This document shows, piece by piece, positions 5,892-5,903 of a stretch of 5,903 bases of DNA (positions are counted from its first letter, which is position 1; each line of letters starts with the position of its first letter). The translations under genes and the position numbers were made by a program. Under the pieces are notes generated by a model that was not told where the DNA came from, made no database searches, and was given only the letters and a program-made list of their open reading frames with translations. Origin of the DNA: Alphaproteobacteria bacterium (GTDB lineage Bacteria; Pseudomonadota; Alphaproteobacteria; Micavibrionales; Micavibrionaceae). The stretch spans positions 1 to 5,903 of the forward strand of contig JAJFGT010000109.1 of assembly GCA_021776015.1 (NCBI GenBank), given 5' to 3'.

Positions 5892-5903
5892 CGCGCCATG
5901 AAT

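Noticed and set aside
5898..5903. Possible start codon of the next rightward gene
   Set aside because: Only two codons are visible and no clear ribosome site precedes it.

Overview
This is an AT-rich stretch of ordinary bacterial housekeeping genes with short spacers. Protein families and gene order point to an alphaproteobacterium. The indicators are a MidA/NDUFAF7 methyltransferase directly after lgt, a divergent ubiK - ybjN-like - proC run, a COG2945-type alpha/beta hydrolase, and an adrenodoxin-type 2Fe-2S ferredoxin. The low GC content fits an AT-rich lineage, for example a host-associated Acetobacteraceae or similar group. That placement is inference, because the window holds no rRNA or other marker.

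Layout. Bases 1-1653 are a leftward unit: lgt (lipoprotein diacylglyceryl transferase), overlapped by 14 bp at its end by a SAM-dependent methyltransferase of the MidA/NDUFAF7 family that runs off the left edge. A 154-bp divergent spacer follows. Bases 1808-3477 are a rightward unit: ubiK (ubiquinone-synthesis accessory factor), a YbjN-domain protein of unknown function, and proC (last step of proline synthesis). proC converges, with only 17 bp between, on a leftward alpha/beta hydrolase (3495-4175). A 194-bp divergent spacer contains a perfect 12-bp palindrome inside a larger set of inverted repeats. It separates the hydrolase from a rightward pair: a NifS/IscS-type cysteine desulfurase (start moved to 4370) and a 2Fe-2S ferredoxin. 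The window ends in a short spacer with an 8-bp-arm inverted repeat, probably in front of another rightward gene.

How the genes work together. Two themes recur. One is respiratory-chain biogenesis: MidA/NDUFAF7 in complex I assembly, UbiK in ubiquinone synthesis, and the desulfurase plus ferredoxin in Fe-S cluster supply. The other is core envelope and amino-acid metabolism: Lgt and ProC. I see no mobile element, CRISPR array, tRNA, rRNA, phage gene or defence system. I did not find an undescribed system. The points most worth a second look are the palindromic elements in the spacers, a cluster of GANTC sites in front of lgt/ubiK, and a cysteine-rich YbjN-family protein.
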